This document shows positions 37,446 to 47,313 of a stretch of 64,000 bases of DNA, one piece after another. Position numbers and translations under genes: made by a program. How positions within the stretch are numbered: the first letter of the stretch is position 1; the number at the start of each line of letters is the position of its first letter. Under the pieces are notes generated by a model that was not told the DNA's origin, made no database searches, and was given only the letters and a program-made list of their open reading frames with translations. Source of the stretch: CAYYYG01 sp964591375 (GTDB lineage: Bacteria > Patescibacteriota > Microgenomatia > UBA1406 > GWC2-37-13); contig CAZQAU010000001.1 in the NCBI GenBank assembly GCA_964591375.1, positions 62,001 to 126,000 on the forward strand. The letters are read 5' to 3'.

Positions 37446-38135
37446 ATGGCAGAAGACAATCAAACAAACGGGGATGCCAATGGAACAGACTTTTATGATG
37501 ATAATACTACAGTATCAAAGGAAGGATCAAAAACCAGAACAAAGTCAAACACAAAAAATGCAACTGCAAAATCTAAAGTGAAGGAAGCAAAGGAAGCTGC
37601 AAAAAACAAACGTGATGCAGGCACTCAAATTGTTGCCAAAAAAAAAGTCAGGCAACGAGATTTGCACAATAAGGCGGCATCGGCTGGAGGAGGCGTAAAG
37701 AAACCTCATAGATTCAGACCAGGCACTGTTGCATTGCGAGAAATCAGAAGATATCAAAAAACGACAGAACTTTTGATTAGAAAGTTGCCTTTCCAAAGAT
37801 TAGTCAGAGAAGTTGCACAGGATTTCAAGGAGGATCTCCGATTCCAATCGGCTGCCATAATGGCTATGCAAGAAGCATCCGAAGACTATCTTGTTGAATT
37901 GTTTGAAGATACAAATTTGGCTGCCATTCATGCCAGAAGAGTCACTATTATGCCAAAAGATATGTCTCTTGCTCGTAGAGTTGGAACACGAAACAGATAC
38001 AATCCAATGCAAACTCCACAAAAGCGAGTTACAGTCCCCAGAAAATCAATTGCTGCAGGAACCACTCAAATGGGAGGCAAAAAAGCAACGATTCCTAGTG
38101 TACCAGTTGCACAGCCTACTACTACACCAAAATAA
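37446..38135 (+). CDS. Histone H3 with extended N- and C-terminal tails
   Basis: 229 residues. Residues about 85-179 match eukaryotic histone H3 almost position by position: KKPHRFRPGTVALREIRRYQ, LLIRKLPFQRLVRE, DLRFQSAAIMAMQEASEDYL, LFEDTNLAAIHARRVTIMPKD, LARRV. The helix-strap-helix core and the His and Asp of the H3-H3 interface (AIH, MPKD) are kept, while the cysteine of the NLCAIH motif is Ala. An 84-residue N-tail is acidic at first and then Lys/Arg-rich. It differs from the cellular ARTKQTARKS tail. A basic/Pro/Thr C-tail of about 50 residues follows the core, which cellular H3 lacks. No H4, H2A or H2B is in the window. It probably packages the viral genome or modifies host chromatin. 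Confidence 0.95.
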   Translation: MAEDNQTNGDANGTDFYDDNTTVSKEGSKTRTKSNTKNATAKSKVKEAKEAAKNKRDAGTQIVAKKKVRQRDLHNKAASAGGGVKKPHRFRPGTVALREIRRYQKTTELLIRKLPFQRLVREVAQDFKEDLRFQSAAIMAMQEASEDYLVELFEDTNLAAIHARRVTIMPKDMSLARRVGTRNRYNPMQTPQKRVTVPRKSIAAGTTQMGGKKATIPSVPVAQPTTTPK

Positions 38136-38299
38136 TGTGTTCATTTTGTGTTCATTGTATTTTTTATTTTGCGTCAAAAATAAAACCAATTTTTCTTGAT
38201 ATTATATACACTCTTTTTTTGTAAGAATATAATTGACAAGTTTGTTATATTTATTGTATAAATCAATAAACCAGTGCATAAAAAGATACGATATATTTT

Positions 38300-40588
38300 A
38301 TGATGCCGCCAAACACTTTGTTTCCCAATGAAGTTTCCATAAACGAACTGGAACGGTCTTGTTTGTGGGCATTATCCAAAAACCCTATTATTGCAGCATG
38401 TATTCATTATATCTCGTCCAAAATTCATGCCAATGGAATGCACTTTTATTTTGGATGCAAGTTTGTAGGGACAACACCAAACTTTAAAAATGTGGTGGAC
38501 AAGTATTGGATCCCTGCATCCAAACAAGCATTGCATCATATCATGGTTCAGGGATTTTTTGTATGGGTTCCAATGGTGTTAAAAGATGGAAATGTCTTTC
38601 CAAAAATTCTGAATCCAATGAGCTACAATATCAAAATGAGATATTCGGAATTGTCTGAAGCATACAAGTATCGTGTGTTTAGGACAGGATTGGAAAAAAT
38701 ACTAAATCCATCAGAAGAAATAGAAGAAGATGAAACCAGAGAATATATCAGAATTGATTGTGGATTGGGCATTGATAAAATCACTGGAGAAGACAAGCTT
38801 GCAACAGTGGTCGATTTTGTCGAATTCTTGCCTACAAAAACTGGCAACTTGACTAGTCTTTTGGCAACGCTATTTGAAGAAATAACTCTAACTGATACAG
38901 AAAAGCTAAACTATAGCAAACAGCAAACCAATATTGCTCATGCAGTGCCGTTTGTCGAAATGCCGGAATTAAATGACAGTTTTGTGAAAAATTTGTTTGA
39001 GTCAAACGTAGCGCCTGCAACTCAGGACAAGGCCATCAATGATACATTCAAAGGAATGAGCAATGCAAATATTAATGCATTTTTAACACTGAGAGCAAGA
39101 TACATTCAATATGCAGATCAAAGAGGACTTGATGCCGTATTGAATCAGACAGATGAAATGATAAAAGGAATAATTGCAAAAGCAGACCAATTCAAAAAAC
39201 AACTTTCAGATGGGACAAATCAGCAAGGCAATTTTTGGCCTGCTCCTTATGGAAGCAAAGTTTCACCTTACAAACCAAGTGCAGATTCTAAACACTATAA
39301 CTATATCATGGACAATTTTAGAAAGACATGTTGCAATGTGTTCCAATTACCTGTTGGACTGTTAGATATGACCGGGAAAGTACAATCTGCTACTGAATTC
39401 CAGCGACAAGAAATAGATAACATAATTATGTTTTGGACAAGACAATTATCTACTCCGTTTACTGAAATATATAACATAATATATTCACAAGGAGATTCTG
39501 ATTGGTTCAAGAAAGAAATTATTACCAAATGGCTGTCGTCCAAAATACTCGAAGTAACAAAACAAAAAATATTAGGTACTTATGTAGACCAAAAGACTTT
39601 GCTTAGTAGTGCCACAATGAAATTTGAGAGTGACCATACGGTTATTGAAACGCCTGATATCAATGGAAAAAGAAAAAGAAAAAATTTAACTAAAAACCAA
39701 AACAATCACACGATATCAGAAATTGCGACTGTTCATGAAATACCACATAACAATATGGATAGTAGTACAGATGAGGACGATACTAGTGAAGACGAAACTG
39801 AAAGGAAATCTAAAAAAATTAGACGATCCAAAAACTTTTATGACAAACAAATGGAGACAGAGTCACTCAAGAAAGCTATTGATATTGTGAATGCACTGGA
39901 ATTGGCTACAGAAGACGGAGGCGAAGATGTATTTGACAAAATAGAAAGCGAAGATGGTTTGAGCACGATTTTGATAGAGAACATAGATCAGCTAAAAACC
40001 CTTGTGCAAAAAGAATCCCATGTTACAGTAACCTATGCACAAGCCACTCCTTTGACCATGGCACAATTGGTCACAGCTTATTTGTACAAAATTATTACCA
40101 GACATGAATTTATTACTGCAGTAAGGGCACAGTCTAACTTGGGAGTGCATCCTGATATGTGCGATTATGATGGAGTATTGAATGATTGTCAAGAAATACT
40201 AGGGGCTATTCAGACAGAAAAAATATTACAAGACACTGCATTGGCGCCATTATTGACTTTGCAGAAACAAAGAATAGTGAAGAACGAAAAAGAGGCTGTA
40301 GATAAAGCAGTGGACAAAGTCGTTGCCGAATGGGAACGCAAAATGATGCTGTTGAAAAACACTATGAAATCTACAAATGATTCGAATACATCAAAAAAAG
40401 AAAATACAAAGGAAAAGAAAAGCAAAAACTCTGAAAACAAACAAGACGACAAAGATGTGAAAGAAAAGAAAGCCAATAAATCTGATGGACTGGGAAGTAA
40501 TGAAACTATGAGTGGCCGTAAGAAGCACAGTAGCAAAAAAGGCATAAATATTGGCAAAGATAAGGCTACGGATGCAACTGAAGTATAA
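38300..40588 (+). CDS. Putative portal protein with charged C-terminal extension
   Basis: 762 residues. The first about 420 residues read like a phage/herpesvirus portal. An N-terminal helix pair (ALSKNPIIAACIHYISSKI) leads into a beta part (GFFVWVPMVLKDGNVFPKIL). Long stem-like helices follow (about 240-300), then FRKTCCNVFQLPVGLLDMTG near 340-358 and a helix with QSATEFQRQEID and LSTPFTEIYNII. In portals of SPP1, HK97 and related phages this is the segment with F.vP..ll followed by a polar helix and a proline before the next helix. After residue 455 there are acidic and Lys/Arg-rich stretches, a further helical module (about 560-690) and a Lys/Ser-rich tail. In the capsid it would form the DNA-entry ring at one vertex. 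The call rests on motif reading, not a profile search. Confidence 0.6.
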   Translation: MMPPNTLFPNEVSINELERSCLWALSKNPIIAACIHYISSKIHANGMHFYFGCKFVGTTPNFKNVVDKYWIPASKQALHHIMVQGFFVWVPMVLKDGNVFPKILNPMSYNIKMRYSELSEAYKYRVFRTGLEKILNPSEEIEEDETREYIRIDCGLGIDKITGEDKLATVVDFVEFLPTKTGNLTSLLATLFEEITLTDTEKLNYSKQQTNIAHAVPFVEMPELNDSFVKNLFESNVAPATQDKAINDTFKGMSNANINAFLTLRARYIQYADQRGLDAVLNQTDEMIKGIIAKADQFKKQLSDGTNQQGNFWPAPYGSKVSPYKPSADSKHYNYIMDNFRKTCCNVFQLPVGLLDMTGKVQSATEFQRQEIDNIIMFWTRQLSTPFTEIYNIIYSQGDSDWFKKEIITKWLSSKILEVTKQKILGTYVDQKTLLSSATMKFESDHTVIETPDINGKRKRKNLTKNQNNHTISEIATVHEIPHNNMDSSTDEDDTSEDETERKSKKIRRSKNFYDKQMETESLKKAIDIVNALELATEDGGEDVFDKIESEDGLSTILIENIDQLKTLVQKESHVTVTYAQATPLTMAQLVTAYLYKIITRHEFITAVRAQSNLGVHPDMCDYDGVLNDCQEILGAIQTEKILQDTALAPLLTLQKQRIVKNEKEAVDKAVDKVVAEWERKMMLLKNTMKSTNDSNTSKKENTKEKKSKNSENKQDDKDVKEKKANKSDGLGSNETMSGRKKHSSKKGINIGKDKATDATEV

Positions 40589-40685
40589 TTTTATAATTTC
40601 AGCTATTTATTTTATTTGTACTTGTTAAATGCAAACAATATTTTATCCTTCAAAGTAAAACTACTTTTTTGTAACAATTACATCT

Positions 40686-41003
40686 ATGGACGTTTATTTT
40701 CTTATTGCATTCAGTTTTACCGTTTTGACTGCTACGTTTATCAGTCTATTTTTCATCAAGTTTTACATTGACAGATTTTATTGGATAATCCAAAAACTAT
40801 GTATCGTCAGCATTGGCTGCTGTATTATCCTATGGGTAGCTGCAAATTTTTGCAATATAATGCATCACGGATTTAAAGATGGCATGGCCAACTCAATTCA
40901 ATCTCATATTTCTCTGCTAAATACTTTCAAATGGCTTTCACAAACAACTCTTTTGTGTTTAGACGTCATTTGGACAACAATTCGCAAAATGTATAATTTT
41001 TAA
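40686..41003 (+). CDS. Small two-TM membrane protein
   Basis: 105 residues with two hydrophobic segments (about 4-27 and 38-60) joined by a short basic loop, and a soluble tail ending in basic/aromatic residues. It has no signal peptide cleavage pattern and no recognised family. It lies just after the portal-like gene on the same strand. Confidence 0.55.
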   Translation: MDVYFLIAFSFTVLTATFISLFFIKFYIDRFYWIIQKLCIVSIGCCIILWVAANFCNIMHHGFKDGMANSIQSHISLLNTFKWLSQTTLLCLDVIWTTIRKMYNF

Positions 41004-41086
41004 AAATAATTATTTATTGTTATAAAATATGATAATTTTTTGACTTTGACAAAACCCACACATTCAAAGTATTCTTTTTTGAAAAA

Positions 41087-42046
41087 ATGGTCAAGATTGT
41101 AGAAATCGAAGATGTTATGGAAGAAGATAATGTTACGGCAAGACGCGTTAGGATTATGACTCCCGAAGAATTTAACGAATTAAATTTGCCAAAAGATGCA
41201 CCTAATATACAGGCGTATGCTTCAATTGTTTCTCATCGAATCATAACATCAGATAAAATCGACTCAAAGGATAAGCGATGGGTTATTATCGAAAACAAAT
41301 GCATGGGGTTGTGTCCAACAATTAGCGGGTTGGAATTCCAAATATTCTCAGCAACTATGGATATCAAACAATCCATTATAGCACAAACATTTGAATGTAT
41401 TGATTACATAGAATTTTCGCATATTGAAAAAGAAGATGCAAAAAAGTTTCCAAAAACCAAACCGATTTTGGTTGATTTGTGTACGTTAAGAGCGTTTTTC
41501 AAATTGAACAAATCTCTTACAGATATCTTTTTTGTTATCAATGATAATGGCTACGTTATGTCATTTCTTACTTTCACCAATATGAAAGACATTGAAAACG
41601 CAATGTCGGTACCACTCCAAGTAAAAGGATTTGCTGATAAAATCAATGCAGCGTATAAACTAGTGGAACAAGAATATGAGAAGGCAACAGGCAAAAACAA
41701 AAAAGATTTGTCTATTGAGGAGGTTGTATCCTGTTGCAATTCTTTATGCAAACAAAAGCATATGAATGCATTCAAAAACGAGGATTTGGAGAAAAAATTG
41801 GCAGCCGGAGAAAACATTTTTTCAAGCAAAGAAGAAATCGAGAACAAAATGGAAGAACCCAAATCAGTGGATCCTGATATATCCATTGTTAATCTTATTG
41901 CAGGAATAGACATACATGGCAATGAAGACAATACTCCAGTGAAAATAGTGTCACATGGAAATGTCATTACTGGCATTAATGAAACAAATCTCATTGAGGA
42001 TTTATCAATTGAAGTACAAAAAATTACATTACAAAACAGAAACTGA
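41087..42046 (+). CDS. Unknown protein (weak resemblance to a sliding clamp)
   Basis: 319 residues, soluble, no membrane segment. The middle (about 80-180) alternates strands and helices (FECIDYIEFSHI, ILVDLCTLRAFFKLNKSLTDIFFVI, YVMSFLTF). This vaguely recalls one half of a PCNA-type clamp, but length and order do not settle it. The C-terminal third is acidic and polar with coiled-coil potential. It is convergent with the next gene. The clamp idea is a weak inference only. Confidence 0.5.
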   Translation: MVKIVEIEDVMEEDNVTARRVRIMTPEEFNELNLPKDAPNIQAYASIVSHRIITSDKIDSKDKRWVIIENKCMGLCPTISGLEFQIFSATMDIKQSIIAQTFECIDYIEFSHIEKEDAKKFPKTKPILVDLCTLRAFFKLNKSLTDIFFVINDNGYVMSFLTFTNMKDIENAMSVPLQVKGFADKINAAYKLVEQEYEKATGKNKKDLSIEEVVSCCNSLCKQKHMNAFKNEDLEKKLAAGENIFSSKEEIENKMEEPKSVDPDISIVNLIAGIDIHGNEDNTPVKIVSHGNVITGINETNLIEDLSIEVQKITLQNRN

Positions 42047-42062
42047 AAAAATACCAAGTGTA

Positions 42063-43025
42063 TTATTTTTTGGATAATATGTCAATCAATAAAAATTGCA
42101 GTCTTTTTATAATGAGAAATTCGTGGTTTTTTAATCCTTGCTTTGCCACAATGTCGTTTTCAATTGCCACAAACGTTTTGGCTTTGACTAAGTTTTGTTT
42201 TTCAAGAATGAATGCAATAATTGCTGCTTGATACATGTTTTTGATATGGTATAAGTTTTGTTCGTTTGTAATTTTTGTTCTGTTTATACTTGCATTAATT
42301 AATACAGGGACAGAGTAATTGATTTTGTTGATAATATATGATGACAATGGATTTACTATTGTAAGCAGCATCTTCGCCTGATTTGTTTCAACAGATGTAT
42401 TTCTCAATGCCATGTGGTATGGAAATATACATTGTGCAACTGCAGTTGGCATACAGGAAAAATATCCTGTCATTGCTGGATTTTTGATTAAATATTCATC
42501 TTTGAGAAAAGGTTTACTTTCCGCCAAACAAGGGCGTACTATGGCTTTGTTGTTTTTGTTTTGTTTGTTACTATCATTAGGAATAGCCTTACTAGCTGGT
42601 TTGTTTTTTTCTAATATGGATGCTATTTTTGAACGCAATTCATTATCAACATCTTCTGTAGTTGTAATTGGTGTATAATATACACTTTCCAGTACGGGTT
42701 CGTTTTTTTTAATTTTTTTACTATTGTATTTTTTGCCGGAACTGCATCTCAATAAATCCTTCAATTCTTTGTCTTCGAAATGGTTTTCTTCCAGGTTTTT
42801 TTTGATGTTTTTGAATCCTTCTATCAATTCCTCATCATTCGATAACTCCTCATTGATATTTTCAAAAACCCCTGAACTGTTTGAATTGTCATAATCCATG
42901 GCTTCAGTATCAGAAGCCTCCAATTCTTCCCCTTCGTTTTCAATATCATTATCTTCGTTTTTTTCTTCAAACACATATCCAAATTCGTCGTAGTTATTTT
43001 TATATGCTCCTCTGCGCTTTGCCAT
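42063..43025 (-). CDS. Unknown protein with acidic N-terminal half
   Basis: 320 residues. Residues 1-110 are strongly acidic and Asn/Ser-rich with a short Lys patch; residues about 170-320 look folded (FSCMPTAVAQCIFPYHMAL, then helical segments). There is no signal peptide or membrane segment. It sits directly downstream of the SNF2 helicase on the same strand, so may be expressed with it. No family recognised. Confidence 0.55.
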   Translation of the reverse strand: MAKRRGAYKNNYDEFGYVFEEKNEDNDIENEGEELEASDTEAMDYDNSNSSGVFENINEELSNDEELIEGFKNIKKNLEENHFEDKELKDLLRCSSGKKYNSKKIKKNEPVLESVYYTPITTTEDVDNELRSKIASILEKNKPASKAIPNDSNKQNKNNKAIVRPCLAESKPFLKDEYLIKNPAMTGYFSCMPTAVAQCIFPYHMALRNTSVETNQAKMLLTIVNPLSSYIINKINYSVPVLINASINRTKITNEQNLYHIKNMYQAAIIAFILEKQNLVKAKTFVAIENDIVAKQGLKNHEFLIIKRLQFLLIDILSKK

Positions 43026-43119
43026 TTTTCAGTTTGATATTGAATACGATTTCAAACACAAATACAAGTCTATTCTTTTTTATTCAGTTTCAAATTTATT
43101 TATACAAAATAATTTACTT

Positions 43120-46100
43120 TCAAATATTGAACGCATTGTCACTACTAGATGCCAATTGGTTTACAACATTATCAAAATTTTCTTTTGTAAGCTTAGGCAA
43201 TGTCCCCGAATTGTTTCTCACAATCCAATTGTGTGGCTCGTTGATTTTGTTTATTTTAGATACATCTTGCTTTTCGTTTGTTGTTTTTCTCTTTTTCAGT
43301 GTAAGTTTTTTCGGTTTGTTTTTCAAATTGGCTTTGTTGGCGTTTCGTTTCTTGACAACGTCTTCAAACGTTTGACTGATTCCAGATTTTCCTTCAGAGT
43401 CAATCAGTTCTATCATAGTCTTTACATTTATTTTGCCGATTTGATTCAAATCGTTGTTGGTAGGCAAAATGCAAGGTTTATCAATGCTACCCAATATCAC
43501 ATCAAACAAATCCTGCTTGGCTTGTTGTATTAATTGTACTTTTTCTTCAATCGTGTTCTTGATAATAAATCTCACTACAGTAGTCATTTTTGTCTTTCCA
43601 ATTCTATTTGCACGATCTATAGCCTGTTCTTCTGTACAAGGATTCCACCATGGATCCATTAAAAATACAAAACATCCCATTTGTAAATTGAGTCCGAGAC
43701 TGCCAGAGCCAAAAGTCGATATAAATGCCTTTACATTGGGTTCGGTTGAATACTTGTTGATAGCAATTGTTCGGTCTTCTTGATTGAGAGAGCCATCGAT
43801 ATACACCCAAGACCCTTCTCCATAAATTTCATCCAATAACTTTCCAATGTATTTGACATTTTGTACAAAATACGTAAATATGATTATTTTATCATTGGGA
43901 TTCACTACATTCGGATTCGTCAATGTATCACGAAGAAGTTTCAACTTTGTTGTATTTGTTATCATAGAGATTTGTTCCAAAATTTCTTTGCCATATGCAG
44001 AATTCGATACATTGCTATCATCATTTTCATCCCCAAAGTCAGTTACATCCAAATCTATAACTCCAGCTTCTTTATCAGCCTCAAGCATATTTTTATAGTT
44101 TACAGAAAATCCTAATAGTCTACAATCTACCGCCGCTTGTCGCATTGCCATAATCAATTTTAATATAGACATATACGCAAGTTTTGCACTGTCTTCATTG
44201 TCCAACATATCTTTGACTTCTTTGATACTGTTGCGTTGAATGCTACTATATATCTTCTTTTCATAGTCATACAAAAATTCTGATTTTATCACAAGCTCCT
44301 GTACCCCATACTTATTAAACATCTGAGAATCGATTTCTTTCAATTCTTTTGCATCTAAATCCATTCCTCCTTTTGTTATTTTTGCCTGTTCAATTGCTTT
44401 CTTCAATTCACTTTTGTAATAAGTATCCTTTCCGTATCTCTTTACACATCGATTCAAAATAAACCCAAACTGATCTGCCTGAATAGCACGCATAATTTCT
44501 TCAGCACTATCTTTTTTGTACGAAGTAAATGCAGAGTTCGAAAAGGCATCTGTATACCAAGTGGTATCCATTTCTGCATTCTTCCATATTTTTCTAAAAG
44601 TTTCGTTTGCAGTAAACCGATGGAAAATATTAATGCCAAGTGTGACATTGTCCATTATAGGCAAAGTGCATGCAGCATTCCAATCAAATTTCTCTTGTTC
44701 TTCCGGCTTGTAAATGGTTGCAACCGAATCATAACTAACAAACATTGAATAAAGCAACATATTTTCTATTTTCCATAGTTTTTCAAACTCTTTCACATCA
44801 TTACAAATTCCTAGTGATTTTGAAATTTGTTCTATTTCTTTCTCCATTGTCTTGATATGTTCTTCATGAATTGGAACGCAGTTTGGCGGTAGCAGACCGC
44901 CATTTATCATTTCTTTATACATACTAATTGAATTCCTCAATTTATTTATTTCATTTTGCTGTTCCGATGTTTCTTTCATAACCCCCAATTTCACAATATT
45001 GTCCAACCATTCTGGTCTATTCGCTTTCTTTTTGAAAATTGCAATGTGATCTGCACGATTTGCACTATCGGTTCTACCACTATATGCTTCAGCCTTTCCG
45101 TGAATCAAGGGATATTTAATTGTTAACATATCCTCTCCATTCTTGCCAAATCTTCCATTCTTGTATTCTTTATACAAATCAAAAATATAATCCGATAAAT
45201 CGTACTCAAATTTCGAAAATTTTGTATTGCTATCCAGTAATGGAATCACTTTTTCATTCAAAGCCGTTTGCAGATTGACAATATATAAATTGTTCAACGA
45301 TTTGAAAGGATTGTAATCATTGATAGACTTGATACGCACCATATCTTTTATATGAGCAACCAATTGTTCCTTTTTAATTGCACGTTGCCCAGAACATATG
45401 GCAGTTATTCTGGACTCGAATTGGTTTCCAAGGTCTTCTATCATTTTCACAGTTGCCTTTTTCTTTTCCCTTTCTCTATACACATCTACAATATATCCAT
45501 ATTCTCTTTTATCGTCTATTGCGCAATGAGACATTCCGGTCATCATAAATAATGACTGAATATCAGTCAATTTGTTATGTAATGGGGTTCCTGTTAAACA
45601 TATTCTTTGGTGTGCCATAAGATCCATTGACGCTTTAAACTTTGCACTCATACTATTTCGTCTAATATGGGCTTCATCAAACACCAACATGTTCCATGCA
45701 GTAGAAAATATTACATTCAAGCCTTCATTATACAATTTCCCCTTTCTGCTCTTGAAAGGAGGAAGCTTGCGAACCTTGTTCTTTTTATCATCATTTAATA
45801 TTTCCTCAGTATATCTATATTTGCTATGCTTTTGAATATTTTTCTTGATTGTACTTAACATAGACTCTCCTATGATAACAAATAATACTGTTGGCAAACG
45901 ATCTTTCAAAAGAGTCCCTGTTCTGTATAAATCTATATTGTGTATTAAATCAATGTATGGGATTTTGCCCAAGTCAAAAAACTTGAGTATGTCTCCTGTC
46001 CATGAGTCTATAATGCTTTTTGGTATTACAATCAAAGCGTGACCGCGATTCTCTATCCCGGTAAATTCATGCAGTGGGAGAAATCTTGTCATACTAGACA

Positions 46101-47313
46101 CAAACATATTCATATTGAATAACCGCCTTTGGTCCTCGTCCTTTATCATAGACGATGTGTATGAATGCAATCTAGTTCTTTCATCAATCGTTGCTGGAAT
46201 TGCTTTGCCTGGAAGAGGCAATCTGGCCATAATAATGGCTGCAGTCAAGGTAGGCCATGTTTTCCCAAGACCCATGCTCATCCAAATATTCCCTCCGTAT
46301 GAACCAAATGTCACATTTTCGCCCGTATAACTATACAATGCTAATTCAAGACTCTCAACTTGCCATATTTGGGCATTGAATCCCTGGTCATTTGCTTTTT
46401 TCAATCCGGCAACTTCCCAATCACCAAACATCCCGTTGTTTGCCGTTTCTGATCGACCAGAATTTTTATTCAATGGTACTATTGCACTATCTGTCAGGAA
46501 CGATGTATTAAAACAATACTCCTTGGATACAGGTTCCATCGTTAATTCAAATCTTTCTGCACTCAATCTTCGTTTTTTCTTAGCATTTTCTTTCTTGGGT
46601 GTCTGTATGATTTCATCCTCTCTTTCTCGTTTCGTTTCTTGTTTGGGACTAGGCATATAATCGTCATCTCCACTATCAATATCAATAATATCATCTGTGT
46701 CATGATCATTTGATTCACTTTCTGTAGCTACAGAACTGGTTTCTGGTTCAGAGCTTTCATTTACGTTGTCATTTTCTTTAAAATTTTTTTCAAATAGTTC
46801 GTCAAACATATGTAAATCTTCATCGTTTTCATGATCATTTTCAGTCAAATCAACAACATCTTTTTCTTTGGATTTTTTAGTTATCCAACCACCATCATCT
46901 TTTTTAATTTCCATACGAGGATCCATCTCTATTGGCAAACAATCAAGCCTGGAGGTTTGTCCTTCTTCTTCTGGATCATCATTTTCATATATTTGGAATT
47001 CCGTAACCCCTTTGTCATTCGATTCCGTCGATGTTTTAACATTTATTTGGTGTGGATTTATTTTTCCAATAAAACTTTCAATTTTTCCATCCCATCCATA
47101 TTTTTTAAATGACTGTTGCTTGTCAAGTATCTTAAACATTACTCTACCACTATCACCAAGCGGTAGAGTTGTGTTCATATGAAATGTTGCTGGGATCACT
47201 GCCATGGTCGTTCCATCCACTGTCAATTCAATCACTATGTCTTTTAATAACACATTTGTAGCTCCATTGAGTGTTATCGATGAGATATTGTTCATTTTTG
47301 GTATGGGAAACAT
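43120..47313 (-). CDS. SNF2-family DEAH helicase/ATPase
   Basis: 1397 residues. Lobe 1 has the Walker A motif MGLGKT (K351), VFDEAH with DEAH at 546-549, and the motif III segment LTGTPLHN. Lobe 2 has ISTFGSGSLGLNLQ, FLMDPWWNP and the arginine-finger motif AIDRANRIGK near 1225-1240. These define the SNF2 superfamily 2 translocases that move on DNA and remodel chromatin or protein-DNA complexes. About 690 residues separate DEAH from motif VI, much more than usual, so a large insertion sits between the lobes. The first about 300 residues hold a beta-rich part and an acidic linker with a basic nuclear-signal-like run (KKKRR). Together with histone H3 it suggests viral chromatin handling; transcription or repair roles are possible. 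Confidence 0.93.
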   Translation of the reverse strand: MFPIPKMNNISSITLNGATNVLLKDIVIELTVDGTTMAVIPATFHMNTTLPLGDSGRVMFKILDKQQSFKKYGWDGKIESFIGKINPHQINVKTSTESNDKGVTEFQIYENDDPEEEGQTSRLDCLPIEMDPRMEIKKDDGGWITKKSKEKDVVDLTENDHENDEDLHMFDELFEKNFKENDNVNESSEPETSSVATESESNDHDTDDIIDIDSGDDDYMPSPKQETKREREDEIIQTPKKENAKKKRRLSAERFELTMEPVSKEYCFNTSFLTDSAIVPLNKNSGRSETANNGMFGDWEVAGLKKANDQGFNAQIWQVESLELALYSYTGENVTFGSYGGNIWMSMGLGKTWPTLTAAIIMARLPLPGKAIPATIDERTRLHSYTSSMIKDEDQRRLFNMNMFVSSMTRFLPLHEFTGIENRGHALIVIPKSIIDSWTGDILKFFDLGKIPYIDLIHNIDLYRTGTLLKDRLPTVLFVIIGESMLSTIKKNIQKHSKYRYTEEILNDDKKNKVRKLPPFKSRKGKLYNEGLNVIFSTAWNMLVFDEAHIRRNSMSAKFKASMDLMAHQRICLTGTPLHNKLTDIQSLFMMTGMSHCAIDDKREYGYIVDVYREREKKKATVKMIEDLGNQFESRITAICSGQRAIKKEQLVAHIKDMVRIKSINDYNPFKSLNNLYIVNLQTALNEKVIPLLDSNTKFSKFEYDLSDYIFDLYKEYKNGRFGKNGEDMLTIKYPLIHGKAEAYSGRTDSANRADHIAIFKKKANRPEWLDNIVKLGVMKETSEQQNEINKLRNSISMYKEMINGGLLPPNCVPIHEEHIKTMEKEIEQISKSLGICNDVKEFEKLWKIENMLLYSMFVSYDSVATIYKPEEQEKFDWNAACTLPIMDNVTLGINIFHRFTANETFRKIWKNAEMDTTWYTDAFSNSAFTSYKKDSAEEIMRAIQADQFGFILNRCVKRYGKDTYYKSELKKAIEQAKITKGGMDLDAKELKEIDSQMFNKYGVQELVIKSEFLYDYEKKIYSSIQRNSIKEVKDMLDNEDSAKLAYMSILKLIMAMRQAAVDCRLLGFSVNYKNMLEADKEAGVIDLDVTDFGDENDDSNVSNSAYGKEILEQISMITNTTKLKLLRDTLTNPNVVNPNDKIIIFTYFVQNVKYIGKLLDEIYGEGSWVYIDGSLNQEDRTIAINKYSTEPNVKAFISTFGSGSLGLNLQMGCFVFLMDPWWNPCTEEQAIDRANRIGKTKMTTVVRFIIKNTIEEKVQLIQQAKQDLFDVILGSIDKPCILPTNNDLNQIGKINVKTMIELIDSEGKSGISQTFEDVVKKRNANKANLKNKPKKLTLKKRKTTNEKQDVSKINKINEPHNWIVRNNSGTLPKLTKENFDNVVNQLASSSDNAFNI

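Noticed and set aside
37446..38135. Histone gene as host contamination
   Set aside because: The tails differ strongly from cellular H3, base composition equals the neighbours, and it sits among viral-type genes with no sign of a joint.
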